From JAYZDB01 sp036338025 (lineage in GTDB: Bacteria > Planctomycetota > UBA1135 > UBA2386): a stretch of DNA of 21,466 nt. The translations under genes and the position numbers were made by a program. Below are positions 13,596-21,085 of the stretch, in pieces (the first letter of the stretch is position 1; every line of letters starts with the position of its first letter). The stretch is taken from positions 1 through 21,466 of the forward strand of contig JAYZDB010000123.1 of NCBI GenBank assembly GCA_036338025.1. Direction: 5' to 3'. Under the pieces are notes generated by a model, which saw only the letters and a program-made list of their open reading frames with translations, was not told the origin of the DNA and ran no database searches.

Positions 13596-14951
13596 ATGAA
13601 CGAGGCAGGATCCTCATTTGCCGATTTTTCGTCCACAGGTATCGGCACCGACCCGGTCGCTGACGATGGCACCCTGGCGATAAATCTCCTCGATCAAGAG
13701 GTTGATGCGCAGGTTCTAGACCAGTTCCGCAACCGTCTGTTCAGCACCGTCCGGGAACTCGAGAAGGTCCGCGATTGGCTGACCAGCCCGATGGCCAGCG
13801 GTCTCAAGCGCGGCCTCGCCCAGTGGGCCCTCGGCAACCACTCCGAAGCCCTGCCGACTCTCGAAGAAAATCGGTCCAACCCGACCATCGCCAACTGCCT
13901 GGCTCGCAGCCTGCTCGAACTCGGCCGTGTCGATGAGGCCGAGGCCGAACTGACCAACCGCGACGCCGACCCGCAGCAGGCCGCCACCTACATGGCTTGC
14001 AAGGCGCGCCGCGCGAACATTGAAGAGCTCCATGCCACCCTCGAAGCGATGCGCGGCAAGTTGTCACCGGCCGACGTGAAGTTCTACGAGGGGCGCCTGC
14101 ACGAGCTGCAGTTCGAAGCTGAGGCTGCCATCGCATCCTATGACGAGGCGCTTGCGATCGATGATCAGCACGGCGAGGCCTTGTTCCGTCTGGCGGTCAA
14201 CGTCGACCTGCGTGGCGAAGACGAAGAAGCTCGCGAACTCTACGAACGCGCCCTGATGATTCCGCCGGTCAACGAGGCCTGCGTGATCAACCTTGGCATC
14301 CTCTACGAGGACATGGGCAAGTACCTGCGCGCGATGCAGTGTTTTGACCTCGCATTGCAAGCCAACCCGGACAACAGTCGGGCCAGGATGTACCGTCGAG
14401 ACGCCGCCGCGGCCCTCAACATGTACTACGACGAGGAGCAGGAACGCCGTGAGGACAAGCGGAACAAGATCCTGCGCACCCCGATCAACGACTTCGAACT
14501 GTCGGTTCGGAGCCGGAACTGCCTCTCGAACATGGGAATCCGATCGCTCGGTGACCTGGTCAACAAGTCGGAAGCCGAGTTGCTCTCGTTCAAGAACTTC
14601 GGCGAGACCTCCCTGATGGAGATCAAGGAGATCCTGCGTAACAAGGGCCTGCGCCTCGGCATGAACCAGGACGAGATCATGAGCAAGGAACTCGGGCAAA
14701 CGCCTGATGCCCCGGTTTCGTCCGAGGAGATGCCCGATCCCAACAGCCCGGATCCGCTGCGGCGTCCGATCACCGAGCTCGACCTGTCGGTGCGTTGTCG
14801 GCGCATCGTCGATCTTCTCAAGATCAAGATGATCGGCGACCTCTCGAACCGGACCGAAGCCGAGCTACTGGCCTGCCCGAACTTTGGTCAGACCTCGCTC
14901 AACGAGATCCGCACCAAGCTGGACGAACTCGGTCTCGCCTTGCGAACCTAG
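13596..14951 (+). CDS. TPR protein with two RNA polymerase alpha C-terminal-like domains
   Basis: 451 residues. The first part (1-170) is helical and acidic. TPR repeats follow at about 175-280 (AEAAIASYDEALAIDDQHGE, EEARELYERALMIPPVNEAC, LRAMQCFDLALQANPDNSRA). Two helix-hairpin-helix domains like the C-terminal domain of RpoA come last, at about 294-355 and 389-451, joined by an acidic Pro/Ser linker. From the E. coli RpoA sequence as I know it, the DNA-contact residues R265, N268 and C269 are retained in domain 1 (VRSRNCL: R305, N308, C309). In domain 2 only the arginine remains (R400). The position of K298 is not lysine in either. There is no alpha N-terminal assembly domain, so this is not RpoA. 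The domain type is known in Planctomycetota and probably binds DNA or transcription factors, but its role is not established. It lies between a glycosyltransferase and ruvA. Confidence 0.88.
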   Translation: MNEAGSSFADFSSTGIGTDPVADDGTLAINLLDQEVDAQVLDQFRNRLFSTVRELEKVRDWLTSPMASGLKRGLAQWALGNHSEALPTLEENRSNPTIANCLARSLLELGRVDEAEAELTNRDADPQQAATYMACKARRANIEELHATLEAMRGKLSPADVKFYEGRLHELQFEAEAAIASYDEALAIDDQHGEALFRLAVNVDLRGEDEEARELYERALMIPPVNEACVINLGILYEDMGKYLRAMQCFDLALQANPDNSRARMYRRDAAAALNMYYDEEQERREDKRNKILRTPINDFELSVRSRNCLSNMGIRSLGDLVNKSEAELLSFKNFGETSLMEIKEILRNKGLRLGMNQDEIMSKELGQTPDAPVSSEEMPDPNSPDPLRRPITELDLSVRCRRIVDLLKIKMIGDLSNRTEAELLACPNFGQTSLNEIRTKLDELGLALRT

Positions 14952-14969
14952 CCGGGAGTCCTGCCAGGA

Positions 14970-15557
14970 ATGTACGACCACATCGCGGGTAAGGTCCTCT
15001 CGGTCCAACCCGCGCTGGTGGTCTTGCGGGCCTCGGGCGTGGGCTATCGCCTGCAGGTCCCGATGGGCGTCAGCACATCGCTGACCGAGGGTACCGAGGC
15101 CTGCCTGTACACGATCCTCCATGTCGCTGACGGCAACCCTTCGCTGCTGGGCTTTCACCAACGCGGCGACCGGGACTTCGCCCGGGTGCTGATGAGCGTG
15201 TCGGGGGTCGGGCCGGCGATGGGACTGGCCATTCTCAGCACCTACACGATCGACCAGATCGCCACCGCGATCGTCGGCAACGATCACGCGCTGTTGCAGA
15301 AGGTCAAAGGCGTCGGCAAGAAGATCGCCGAGCGGCTGTGTCTGGAACTCCGTGACAAGGTCGGCAAGCTGCACATCGAGGGACTCGAAGGCAGTCCTTC
15401 CACGGTCCTGATACCACAAAGCTGCGAAGACGCGGTGGCCGCTCTCACCACCTTGGGATACAGCGAACGGGACGCTCAAAAGCGGGTACAAGGCTTCCAC
15501 GAGCGCGAACCCTCAGCGAGTTCCGAAGACCTGATCAAGCTCGTCCTACGTAGCTGA
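14970..15557 (+). CDS. ruvA: Holliday junction ATP-dependent helicase subunit RuvA
   Basis: 195 residues from the ATG at 14970. RuvA tetramers bind four-way DNA junctions and load RuvB for branch migration. The N-terminal OB domain (MYDHIAGKVLSVQPALVVLR) comes first. It is followed by two helix-hairpin-helix motifs, LMSVSGVGPAMGLAIL and LQKVKGVGKKIAERLCLEL, and by a C-terminal UBA-like domain (EDAVAALTTLGYSERDAQKRV) that contacts RuvB. The length is normal. An AGGA abuts the ATG and a GGGAG lies 12 bases upstream. It begins 18 bases after the TPR/alpha-CTD gene, so the two are probably co-transcribed. ruvB and ruvC are not in this window. It converges with mnmG, with a hairpin between them. 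Confidence 0.96.
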   Translation: MYDHIAGKVLSVQPALVVLRASGVGYRLQVPMGVSTSLTEGTEACLYTILHVADGNPSLLGFHQRGDRDFARVLMSVSGVGPAMGLAILSTYTIDQIATAIVGNDHALLQKVKGVGKKIAERLCLELRDKVGKLHIEGLEGSPSTVLIPQSCEDAVAALTTLGYSERDAQKRVQGFHEREPSASSEDLIKLVLRS

Positions 15558-15570
15558 GATCCGTGCAGCA

Positions 15571-15587
15571 GTCCTGGCCAGCAGGAC
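15571..15587. terminator. Hairpin between convergent ruvA and mnmG
   Basis: GTCCTG at 15571-15576 is complementary to CAGGAC at 15582-15587 with a five-base loop. It fills the 36-base gap between the two stop codons and could end both transcripts. No U tract is present. Confidence 0.5.
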
Positions 15588-15593
15588 GCCGGT

Positions 15594-17405
15594 TCAGCGC
15601 GACAAGACCGCCAACAGGAGGTTTAGGTCCGCGACCCGGACCCCTGGCATCCGGGATGCTTCACCCAAGGTCAGTGGTTGGCGGGCGGACAGCCGTTCGC
15701 GGGCTTCGGCTGAAAGCGCCGTCAGGTTGTGGAAGTCGAAGTCGCGCGGAATCGGCTTGCCGTGCATCCGTTGCATCTTCTCGACCTCACGAGCCTGGCG
15801 CTTGATATAGCCCTCGTACTTCACCTCCGCCTCGATTTCAGCCAACAGGTCGGGGGAGCACCGGAGCTCGGCGAGGGCTGGCTCGGTATCCAACATGCCG
15901 GCGAGACTGACCGCTGGGCGACGGAGGTAGGTCGCGAGACTCTTGGAATCCCGGCGGTAGGAAGTCTCGAGAAGCTCGCGTGCCAAACCGATCTCCCGCT
16001 CCTTGGTCGCGACCGTGGCGGCGGCCGCCGCGTCCAGCAAACCCAGTTTGTGACCTAGCGGCGACAGGCGTCGGTCCGCATTGTCGCTGCGCAGCAACAG
16101 CCGGAACTCGGCCCGGCTGGTAAACATCCGGTAGGGTTCCACGGGATTGACCCGGCAAAGATCATCGATCATCACCCCGATATAGGCGGTCGCCCGGTCC
16201 AAGATCACCGGTGATTGTTGGCGTGCAAACCGCGCCGCATTGATCCCAGCCATCAGTCCCTGGGCGGCGGCTTCCTCGTAGCCACTGGTGCCATTGATCT
16301 GCCCGGCCGCGAACAGGCCCGCGACACCCCCCACCTGCAGGTCTGCCCTGATCTGGTCGGTGCACAGGTAGTCATATTCTACCGCGTAGCCGGGCTTGCG
16401 GATCACCACCGATTCCAGGCCGCGGATGGTGCGCAGGAAGCTCTCCTGCACCTCGACCGGCAGACTCGTCGAAATACCGTTCGGATAGATTTCATCCGAA
16501 TCGAGGCCTTCGGGTTCCAAGAAGATCTGGTGCTGCGCCTGGTCCCGGAACCGCATCACCTTGTCCTCCACGCTCGGGCAATAGCGCGGTCCAAGCCCGA
16601 CGATCCGACCCTGGTACATCGGCGAGAGGTGGGCGTGCGCGGCGATCACCTGGTGGGTCTGCGGATTCGTATGGGTGATGTGACAATCGACTTGTTCGAC
16701 GTCCAGGCGTTTGGTGCGAAACGAGAACGGCCGCGGCTCCGGGTCGCCCGGCTGCACTACCAATGCGGAGAAATCGATGCTGTCGGCAGCCAATCGGGGC
16801 GGCGTGCCGGTCTTGTGACGGCCCAGGCGCAGTCCGTGCCCGAGCAGGGACTCTGACATCTGCGACGCCCCGCGTTCGCCAAGCCGCCCGCCAGATTCCT
16901 CCCATTCGCCCGCGAACAGGCGGCCGGCCAGGAACGTCCCGGTGGTGAGCACCACCGCCTGCGCCCGCAGCTCCCGGCCGTCCGCCAGGCGGACGCCAGT
17001 GACCCGGCCGGCTTCCGCCAGGATCCCGGTGGCCTCGGCCTCGATCACCGCCAGGTCAGCCTGCCCGGTCACCTGATCCACCATGTAGCGGTTGTAGGCA
17101 GCCCGATCGCACTGGGCCCGGGGTGACCGCACAGCGGGCCCCTTCTTGGTGTTCAGCATACGGAACTGGATCCCGGCGGCATCGGTGGCCCGTCCCATCT
17201 CGCCGCCCAGGGCATCGATTTCGCGGACCAGCTGCCCCTTGGCCAGACCGCCAATCGCGGGATTGCAGGACATCCGCCCGATGGCATCGGCCTGCATCAC
17301 CACACAGGCGGTCGGGAGCCCCATCCGGGCCGCCGCCAGCGCGGCTTCCGCACCGGCATGGCCGCCACCGACTACAATCACCGAAGCATCCAGGGAACTG
17401 CCCAT
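15594..17405 (-). CDS. mnmG: tRNA uridine-5-carboxymethylaminomethyl(34) synthesis enzyme MnmG (GidA)
   Basis: 603 residues from the ATG at 17405. With MnmE it installs the carboxymethylaminomethyl group on wobble uridine of several tRNAs, using FAD, NADH and a methylene-tetrahydrofolate one-carbon unit. The FAD-binding dinucleotide fold is V11-V-G-G-G-H-A-G18. The two functional cysteines are present: C47 in RMSCNPAIGGLAKG, and the other in GPRYCPSVEDK near residue 277. The family block GQINGTSGYEEAAAQGLMAG near 365-385 is intact. The C-terminal helical domain that touches MnmE and tRNA ends in GVRVADLNLLLAVL. The length is slightly below the usual 620-630. mnmE is not in the window and the neighbours are unrelated. 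No Shine-Dalgarno sequence precedes the start. Confidence 0.97.
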   Translation of the reverse strand: MGSSLDASVIVVGGGHAGAEAALAAARMGLPTACVVMQADAIGRMSCNPAIGGLAKGQLVREIDALGGEMGRATDAAGIQFRMLNTKKGPAVRSPRAQCDRAAYNRYMVDQVTGQADLAVIEAEATGILAEAGRVTGVRLADGRELRAQAVVLTTGTFLAGRLFAGEWEESGGRLGERGASQMSESLLGHGLRLGRHKTGTPPRLAADSIDFSALVVQPGDPEPRPFSFRTKRLDVEQVDCHITHTNPQTHQVIAAHAHLSPMYQGRIVGLGPRYCPSVEDKVMRFRDQAQHQIFLEPEGLDSDEIYPNGISTSLPVEVQESFLRTIRGLESVVIRKPGYAVEYDYLCTDQIRADLQVGGVAGLFAAGQINGTSGYEEAAAQGLMAGINAARFARQQSPVILDRATAYIGVMIDDLCRVNPVEPYRMFTSRAEFRLLLRSDNADRRLSPLGHKLGLLDAAAAATVATKEREIGLARELLETSYRRDSKSLATYLRRPAVSLAGMLDTEPALAELRCSPDLLAEIEAEVKYEGYIKRQAREVEKMQRMHGKPIPRDFDFHNLTALSAEARERLSARQPLTLGEASRMPGVRVADLNLLLAVLSR

Positions 17406-17481
17406 GGCGCACCAGGATACCCAGTCCCAGGCGGGACGGGGAAGCTCATCCTGTAGGGGGCCGAATGCCGATCAACGGGAG

Positions 17482-17553
17482 ATGTGGAACTACGTCTTCC
17501 GCCACCGCCATGTCCTGCGCGAGATCTACCTGCGCAGCCGACCGGTCGCCTGA
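17482..17553 (+). CDS. Possible micro-ORF upstream of the repeat-protein gene
   Basis: A 23-codon frame, MWNYVFRHRHVLREIYLRSR and three more residues, ends in TGA at 17553. About 90 percent of its codons end in G or C, as in the real genes nearby, and it reads as a basic amphipathic helix. The frame is open back to an ATG at 17404 that overlaps the mnmG start, but that part has weaker codon bias. GGGAG is directly against the ATG, too close to be a good ribosome binding site. It could be a small protein, a gene remnant or chance. Confidence 0.2.
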   Translation: MWNYVFRHRHVLREIYLRSRPVA

Positions 17554-17614
17554 ATCCCAAGTCAGGTGCCACCGACCCCTTGCTCAACACGCTCCGGCAC
17601 GGGACACTCTGGGG

Positions 17615-18919
17615 ATGCGCGTTCGACTCCTGTCCCACATCCTGGCTGCACTCGGCATGGCCCTGGGTTCCACAGCCACCCCCGCATCGGCGCAGGGCGT
17701 GAACCTCGAGAAGCTGATCGATCTGGCCAAGACCCGCGCCGCAACCCAGCGCCCCGCACTCCAGAAGAAGCTGGCGCCGTACCGCGAAGTACTCGAAACC
17801 AGTTACACGGATAACTGGGTGCTGATCGACGAGAAGATCAGCGAGATCGTGCAGCTCGGCGATTCGATCGTGCCGATCCTGCTCGAGAATCTCGAACCCC
17901 GTACCGCCAGTCCTGCCAACCTGAACCTGGCCGCCAACAGCGCACGCGTCCTCGCCAAGATGGAACCCGCTGGCTTCCTGCAGCCACTGATCGACATCGC
18001 GGAGGGCGACAGCTACGCCGGCGTCGTGCATGCGATTCCGCTGCTCGCCAGTACCCAGAGTTCGCGCGCCGGCGTGGTGTTGACCCAACTGCTCGATCGC
18101 AAGAAGGGCATCCACCAGATGGCGATCATCGATGCCCTGACCCGGCTCGAGTACCGGGGTGCCGCCATGAAGATCGCCAAACTCCTGCCGCTGCAAGGCC
18201 AGGAAAACGACTACCGGGCAACCCGTTTTTTGGGGAAGGTCGCCACCAAGGCAGTGGTCCCGGAGATATTCCGGGTCCTCGGGGTGATCAAACGAGGGTC
18301 GCAGATCATGCGTTACATCCGCATCCTACGGACCTGCGCGAAGCACGACCCGGCATCTGCGGAGCGCCTTCTGACCTTCTTCGACAACCAGAAACTCGAC
18401 CGCACGGAACTGGCGAGCCTCGCCAAGACCCTGGCGGTAGTGGCACCACCGGCCCACAAGCCCACCATCACACGGCTGAAGGCGATCCTCGCCAGTGGCG
18501 ACACCGGCCGCCTCGAGTTGCAGACGGCGATCGCCTTGCGAGCCCTCGGCGACAAGACCGGACCGGCCGCGCTCCGCAAGAACCTGGTTCGCAGGACGCG
18601 TGGACGCAGCAAGCGAAACTACCTGAACCACGCCAACCTCGGCGAATATTACCTCGAGTTCGGCGAGTACAAGTTGGCTGTCGATGCCTACAAGGCCGGG
18701 GTCGCGGTCGCGACCGGCAACGCCATCCGATCGATGCTGTTCCTGCAAATCGCCCGTGCCCAGGCCAAGCGTGAGAGGTGGCGGTTCGTGAGGGATGCAC
18801 TGAAAGAGTCCAAGTTGCCCTTCGATCGGATTCAAAAGGCGGCCGAGGACTACCCTGAAATCGCCGAGGCTCTCAAGCACGAGACGGTCAAGAAGTTCAT
18901 GGACGCATTCGGGAAGTAA
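17615..18919 (+). CDS. Exported alpha-solenoid repeat protein (HEAT/TPR-like)
   Basis: 434 residues from the ATG at 17615. The open frame extends upstream but there it is a shadow of mnmG. A signal peptide is clear: MRVRLLSHILAALGMALGST, then ATPASA with likely cleavage before QG. The mature protein is built from helical repeats of roughly 35-40 residues, e.g. DSIVPILLENLEPR, GFLQPLIDIAEGDSYAG, GVVLTQLLDRKKGIHQMAI, and DALTRLEYRGAAMKIAKLL, the HEAT pattern. One or two TPR-like units (NLGEYYLEFGEYKLAVDAYK) occur near the end. No catalytic motif is seen. Such periplasmic solenoids usually act as protein-binding scaffolds; the partner is unknown. It lies between mnmG (divergent) and tig (same strand, 86 bases on). 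Confidence 0.72.
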   Translation: MRVRLLSHILAALGMALGSTATPASAQGVNLEKLIDLAKTRAATQRPALQKKLAPYREVLETSYTDNWVLIDEKISEIVQLGDSIVPILLENLEPRTASPANLNLAANSARVLAKMEPAGFLQPLIDIAEGDSYAGVVHAIPLLASTQSSRAGVVLTQLLDRKKGIHQMAIIDALTRLEYRGAAMKIAKLLPLQGQENDYRATRFLGKVATKAVVPEIFRVLGVIKRGSQIMRYIRILRTCAKHDPASAERLLTFFDNQKLDRTELASLAKTLAVVAPPAHKPTITRLKAILASGDTGRLELQTAIALRALGDKTGPAALRKNLVRRTRGRSKRNYLNHANLGEYYLEFGEYKLAVDAYKAGVAVATGNAIRSMLFLQIARAQAKRERWRFVRDALKESKLPFDRIQKAAEDYPEIAEALKHETVKKFMDAFGK

Positions 18920-18935
18920 CCCCCGCGCTTGACCC

Positions 18936-18969
18936 GGTGAGTTGAGGGGCCCAAGATCTCCCGCTCACC
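18936..18969 (+). terminator. Possible hairpin between the repeat-protein gene and tig
   Basis: GGTGAG at 18936-18941 is complementary to CTCACC at 18964-18969, with a 22-base loop that contains further self-complementary GGGGCCC. It is about 15 bases after the upstream stop codon. The large loop and absence of a U tract make termination uncertain. Confidence 0.3.
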
Positions 18970-19005
18970 CGCCAGTCCTATCGAACTCCAGTCCTTATTC
19001 TGTCC

Positions 19006-20289
19006 ATGGAAGTCCAGGTCGCCGAATCCGGTCCTTGCCGCCGTAGCCTGACCATCAAGATCCCCGCTGAGACGATCCGTGAGCACGTCTCCGGAGCCTA
19101 TCAGGAGGCATCCACCCAGGTGAAGATCAAGGGCTTTCGATCCGGCAAGGTGCCGCGCAAGGTGTTGGAACAAAAGTACGGTCCGAGCATCCTCGAAGAA
19201 GCCAAGGAGAGCTTGATCAACAAGTTCTTCCAGGAGGCCTGTCGCCAACAGGAGATCCAATACCTTGGCCAGCCCCAGGTCCAGGGAACCGAGACTCCGC
19301 TCGACCAGGACAGCGAATACCAGTTCGAAGTACTCGTCGACGTCAGACCGGAGGTTTCGATCCAACGCACCAAGGGAATCGAAGTCAAACACGAGAACAC
19401 CGATGTCACCGAGGAAGATCTCGAGTCGGGTCTCGCACAACTTGCCGAACAAAAACGCAGCTTGAAGAGCGTCGATGAGCCGGTTGAAGACGGAGACTTC
19501 GTCAAGGCCGACTTGACCTTCAAGAAGGACGGTGAAGTCGTCGACAGCCGGGAAGGCTCGCAACTCAACACCAACATCCCGGTCGCAGGCACCGATCACG
19601 AGGTGTTCAAGAACAAATTGCTCGGCGCCGAGAAGGGCAAGCAGATCGAGGTCGATCTGAAGTTCCCGGACACCTTCGCCAGGGAGGACCTGCGCGGCGA
19701 AGATGGGCAGGTCGAGATCCTGGTGCACGAGGTCATGCGGGTGGTCTCGCCCCCCATCGATGAGGAGTTCGCCAAGGGCTTCGATTTCGAGGACCTCGAC
19801 GCGCTCAAGCAAGAGTTGAGGAAGCGCATCGGCGAAGAGAAGGACCAGGGCGACAAGAACCGCATTGAACAAACCATCGTCGAGACCCTGTTGCAGGAGA
19901 ATCCGTTCGAGGTCCCGCAATCGATGATCGAGGACCAGAAGCAGTTCCTGATGAATCAGGCCGCGCAGCAGCTCAAGGAACGGGGCATGGACGAAGCCGC
20001 CATCAAGGCCGAGCTAGCCAAGCACGACGAGGCGGCGCAGGAGGAGGCCAACCAGAAGGTGCGGGCCTTCTTCGTGCTCGACAAGATCGCCCGGGATGAG
20101 AAGATCTTCGTCACCGAGGGCGAGGTAGATGTCGAATTTCGCAACATTGCGGCCGCCAACAAAGTCTCCTACGAGGCCGCCAAGAAGCACTTTGAGGAAA
20201 ACGACCAGGTTGGGAACCTCCGCCTGGAAATCATGGAGCGGAAGGTGCGGGATTTCCTGCGCGAGAACGCCAAGATCACCGATATGTGA
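19006..20289 (+). CDS. tig: Trigger factor (ribosome-bound chaperone)
   Basis: 427 residues from the ATG at 19006. Trigger factor docks at the ribosome exit tunnel and shields nascent chains. The ribosome-binding signature GFRSGKVP is at 43-50 within the N-terminal domain. The FKBP-like PPIase domain spans about 150-235, and the C-terminal helical chaperone arms run about 250-427, with the typical NPFEVPQSMIEDQ segment. The length is normal. No Shine-Dalgarno sequence precedes the start. It is followed by clpP and clpX on the same strand, the order found in many bacteria, which couples folding of new proteins with their degradation. Confidence 0.97.
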   Translation: MEVQVAESGPCRRSLTIKIPAETIREHVSGAYQEASTQVKIKGFRSGKVPRKVLEQKYGPSILEEAKESLINKFFQEACRQQEIQYLGQPQVQGTETPLDQDSEYQFEVLVDVRPEVSIQRTKGIEVKHENTDVTEEDLESGLAQLAEQKRSLKSVDEPVEDGDFVKADLTFKKDGEVVDSREGSQLNTNIPVAGTDHEVFKNKLLGAEKGKQIEVDLKFPDTFAREDLRGEDGQVEILVHEVMRVVSPPIDEEFAKGFDFEDLDALKQELRKRIGEEKDQGDKNRIEQTIVETLLQENPFEVPQSMIEDQKQFLMNQAAQQLKERGMDEAAIKAELAKHDEAAQEEANQKVRAFFVLDKIARDEKIFVTEGEVDVEFRNIAAANKVSYEAAKKHFEENDQVGNLRLEIMERKVRDFLRENAKITDM

Positions 20290-20306
20290 ACAGGAACTGA
20301 CCGGCT

Positions 20307-20329
20307 GCCGCCCTCCATCGTGAGGCGGC
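20307..20329 (+). terminator. Hairpin between tig and clpP
   Basis: GCCGCC at 20307-20312 pairs with GGCGGC at 20324-20329 around an 11-base loop, about 18 bases after the tig stop. It has no U tract, so it is more likely a processing or attenuation hairpin than a full terminator. Confidence 0.35.
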
Positions 20330-20363
20330 GCCATCTCCCGATTACCCGAGAGTTTCCAACGTC

Positions 20364-20963
20364 ATGAGCATTGCGAACAGCTACTTCATCCCCACCGTCA
20401 TCGAGAAGACCGGTCGCGGCGAGCGCGCCTACGACATCTACAGCCGGCTCCTGGAGGACCGGATTATCTTCATCGGAACCGCAATTGACGACAACGTCGC
20501 AAACTCCGTGATTGCGCAACTGCTCTTCCTGCAAAAGGAGAACAAGACCCAGGACATCAACCTGTTCTTGAACTCACCCGGTGGCAGCGTCACCGCGGGC
20601 CTGGCCATCTACGACACCATCCAGTTCGTGCAATGTCCGGTCGCCACCTATTGCATGGGTCAGGCCGCCTCAATGGGCGCCCTGTTGCTGGCTGCTGGTG
20701 CCGAGGGCAAGCGCCATTCCCTGCCGCACGCCCGCATCATGATCCACCAACCATGGGGTGGAGTGCACGGCACGGCCGCCGATATCACCATCCAGGCCGA
20801 GGAGATTCTGCGTCTCAAGACCACCTTGAATACCATCCTCGCCAAGCACTGCGGCAAGAGTCCCGAGCAGGTTCTCGAGGACAGTGATCGCGACTACTAC
20901 ATGGGAGCCGGCGAGGCCAAGGAGTACGGGCTGATCGACGAAATCGTCGAGTCGGTCAAGTAA
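20364..20963 (+). CDS. clpP: ATP-dependent Clp protease proteolytic subunit ClpP
   Basis: 199 residues from the ATG at 20364. ClpP forms the double-ring serine protease chamber fed by ClpX or ClpA/ClpC. The catalytic triad is complete: S103 in GQAASMGALLLAAG, H128 in ARIMIHQPWGG and D177 in SDRDYYM. Each lies six positions beyond the E. coli mature numbering, which suggests a short N-terminal propeptide-like segment. The N-terminal loop that docks the ATPase (SYFIPTVIEKTGRGERAYDI) is present. The length is normal. It lies between tig and clpX on the same strand. Confidence 0.98.
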   Translation: MSIANSYFIPTVIEKTGRGERAYDIYSRLLEDRIIFIGTAIDDNVANSVIAQLLFLQKENKTQDINLFLNSPGGSVTAGLAIYDTIQFVQCPVATYCMGQAASMGALLLAAGAEGKRHSLPHARIMIHQPWGGVHGTAADITIQAEEILRLKTTLNTILAKHCGKSPEQVLEDSDRDYYMGAGEAKEYGLIDEIVESVK

Positions 20964-20979
20964 GCCCAGATCCGGGCTT
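20962..20979 (+). terminator. Hairpin overlapping the clpP stop codon
   Basis: AAGCCC at 20962-20967 is perfectly complementary to GGGCTT at 20974-20979 with a six-base loop; the stem begins inside the TAA stop codon and is followed by TCCC. It may give partial termination between clpP and clpX or protect the clpP mRNA end. Confidence 0.4.
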
Positions 20980-21008
20980 TCCCGCTGGAAATCTCGGTTA
21001 TCATGGAG

Positions 21009-21063
21009 GGTGTACGTCGTAATCAAGGGTAGAAAGTCCCCGGCACACCAGCCACGACGCACC
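21009..21063 (+). promoter_or_regulatory. Structured clpX leader with alternative pairings
   Basis: GGTG-TA-CGTCGT at 21009-21020 pairs with ACGACGCACC at 21054-21063, ten pairs with a two-base bulge and a 33-base loop. The same GGTGT can pair instead with ACACC at 21045-21049, so two folds exclude each other. The element ends about 22 bases before the clpX ATG. I match it to no known riboswitch. Confidence 0.35.
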
Positions 21064-21085
21064 TAACAGATTGTCTAATAAGGAT

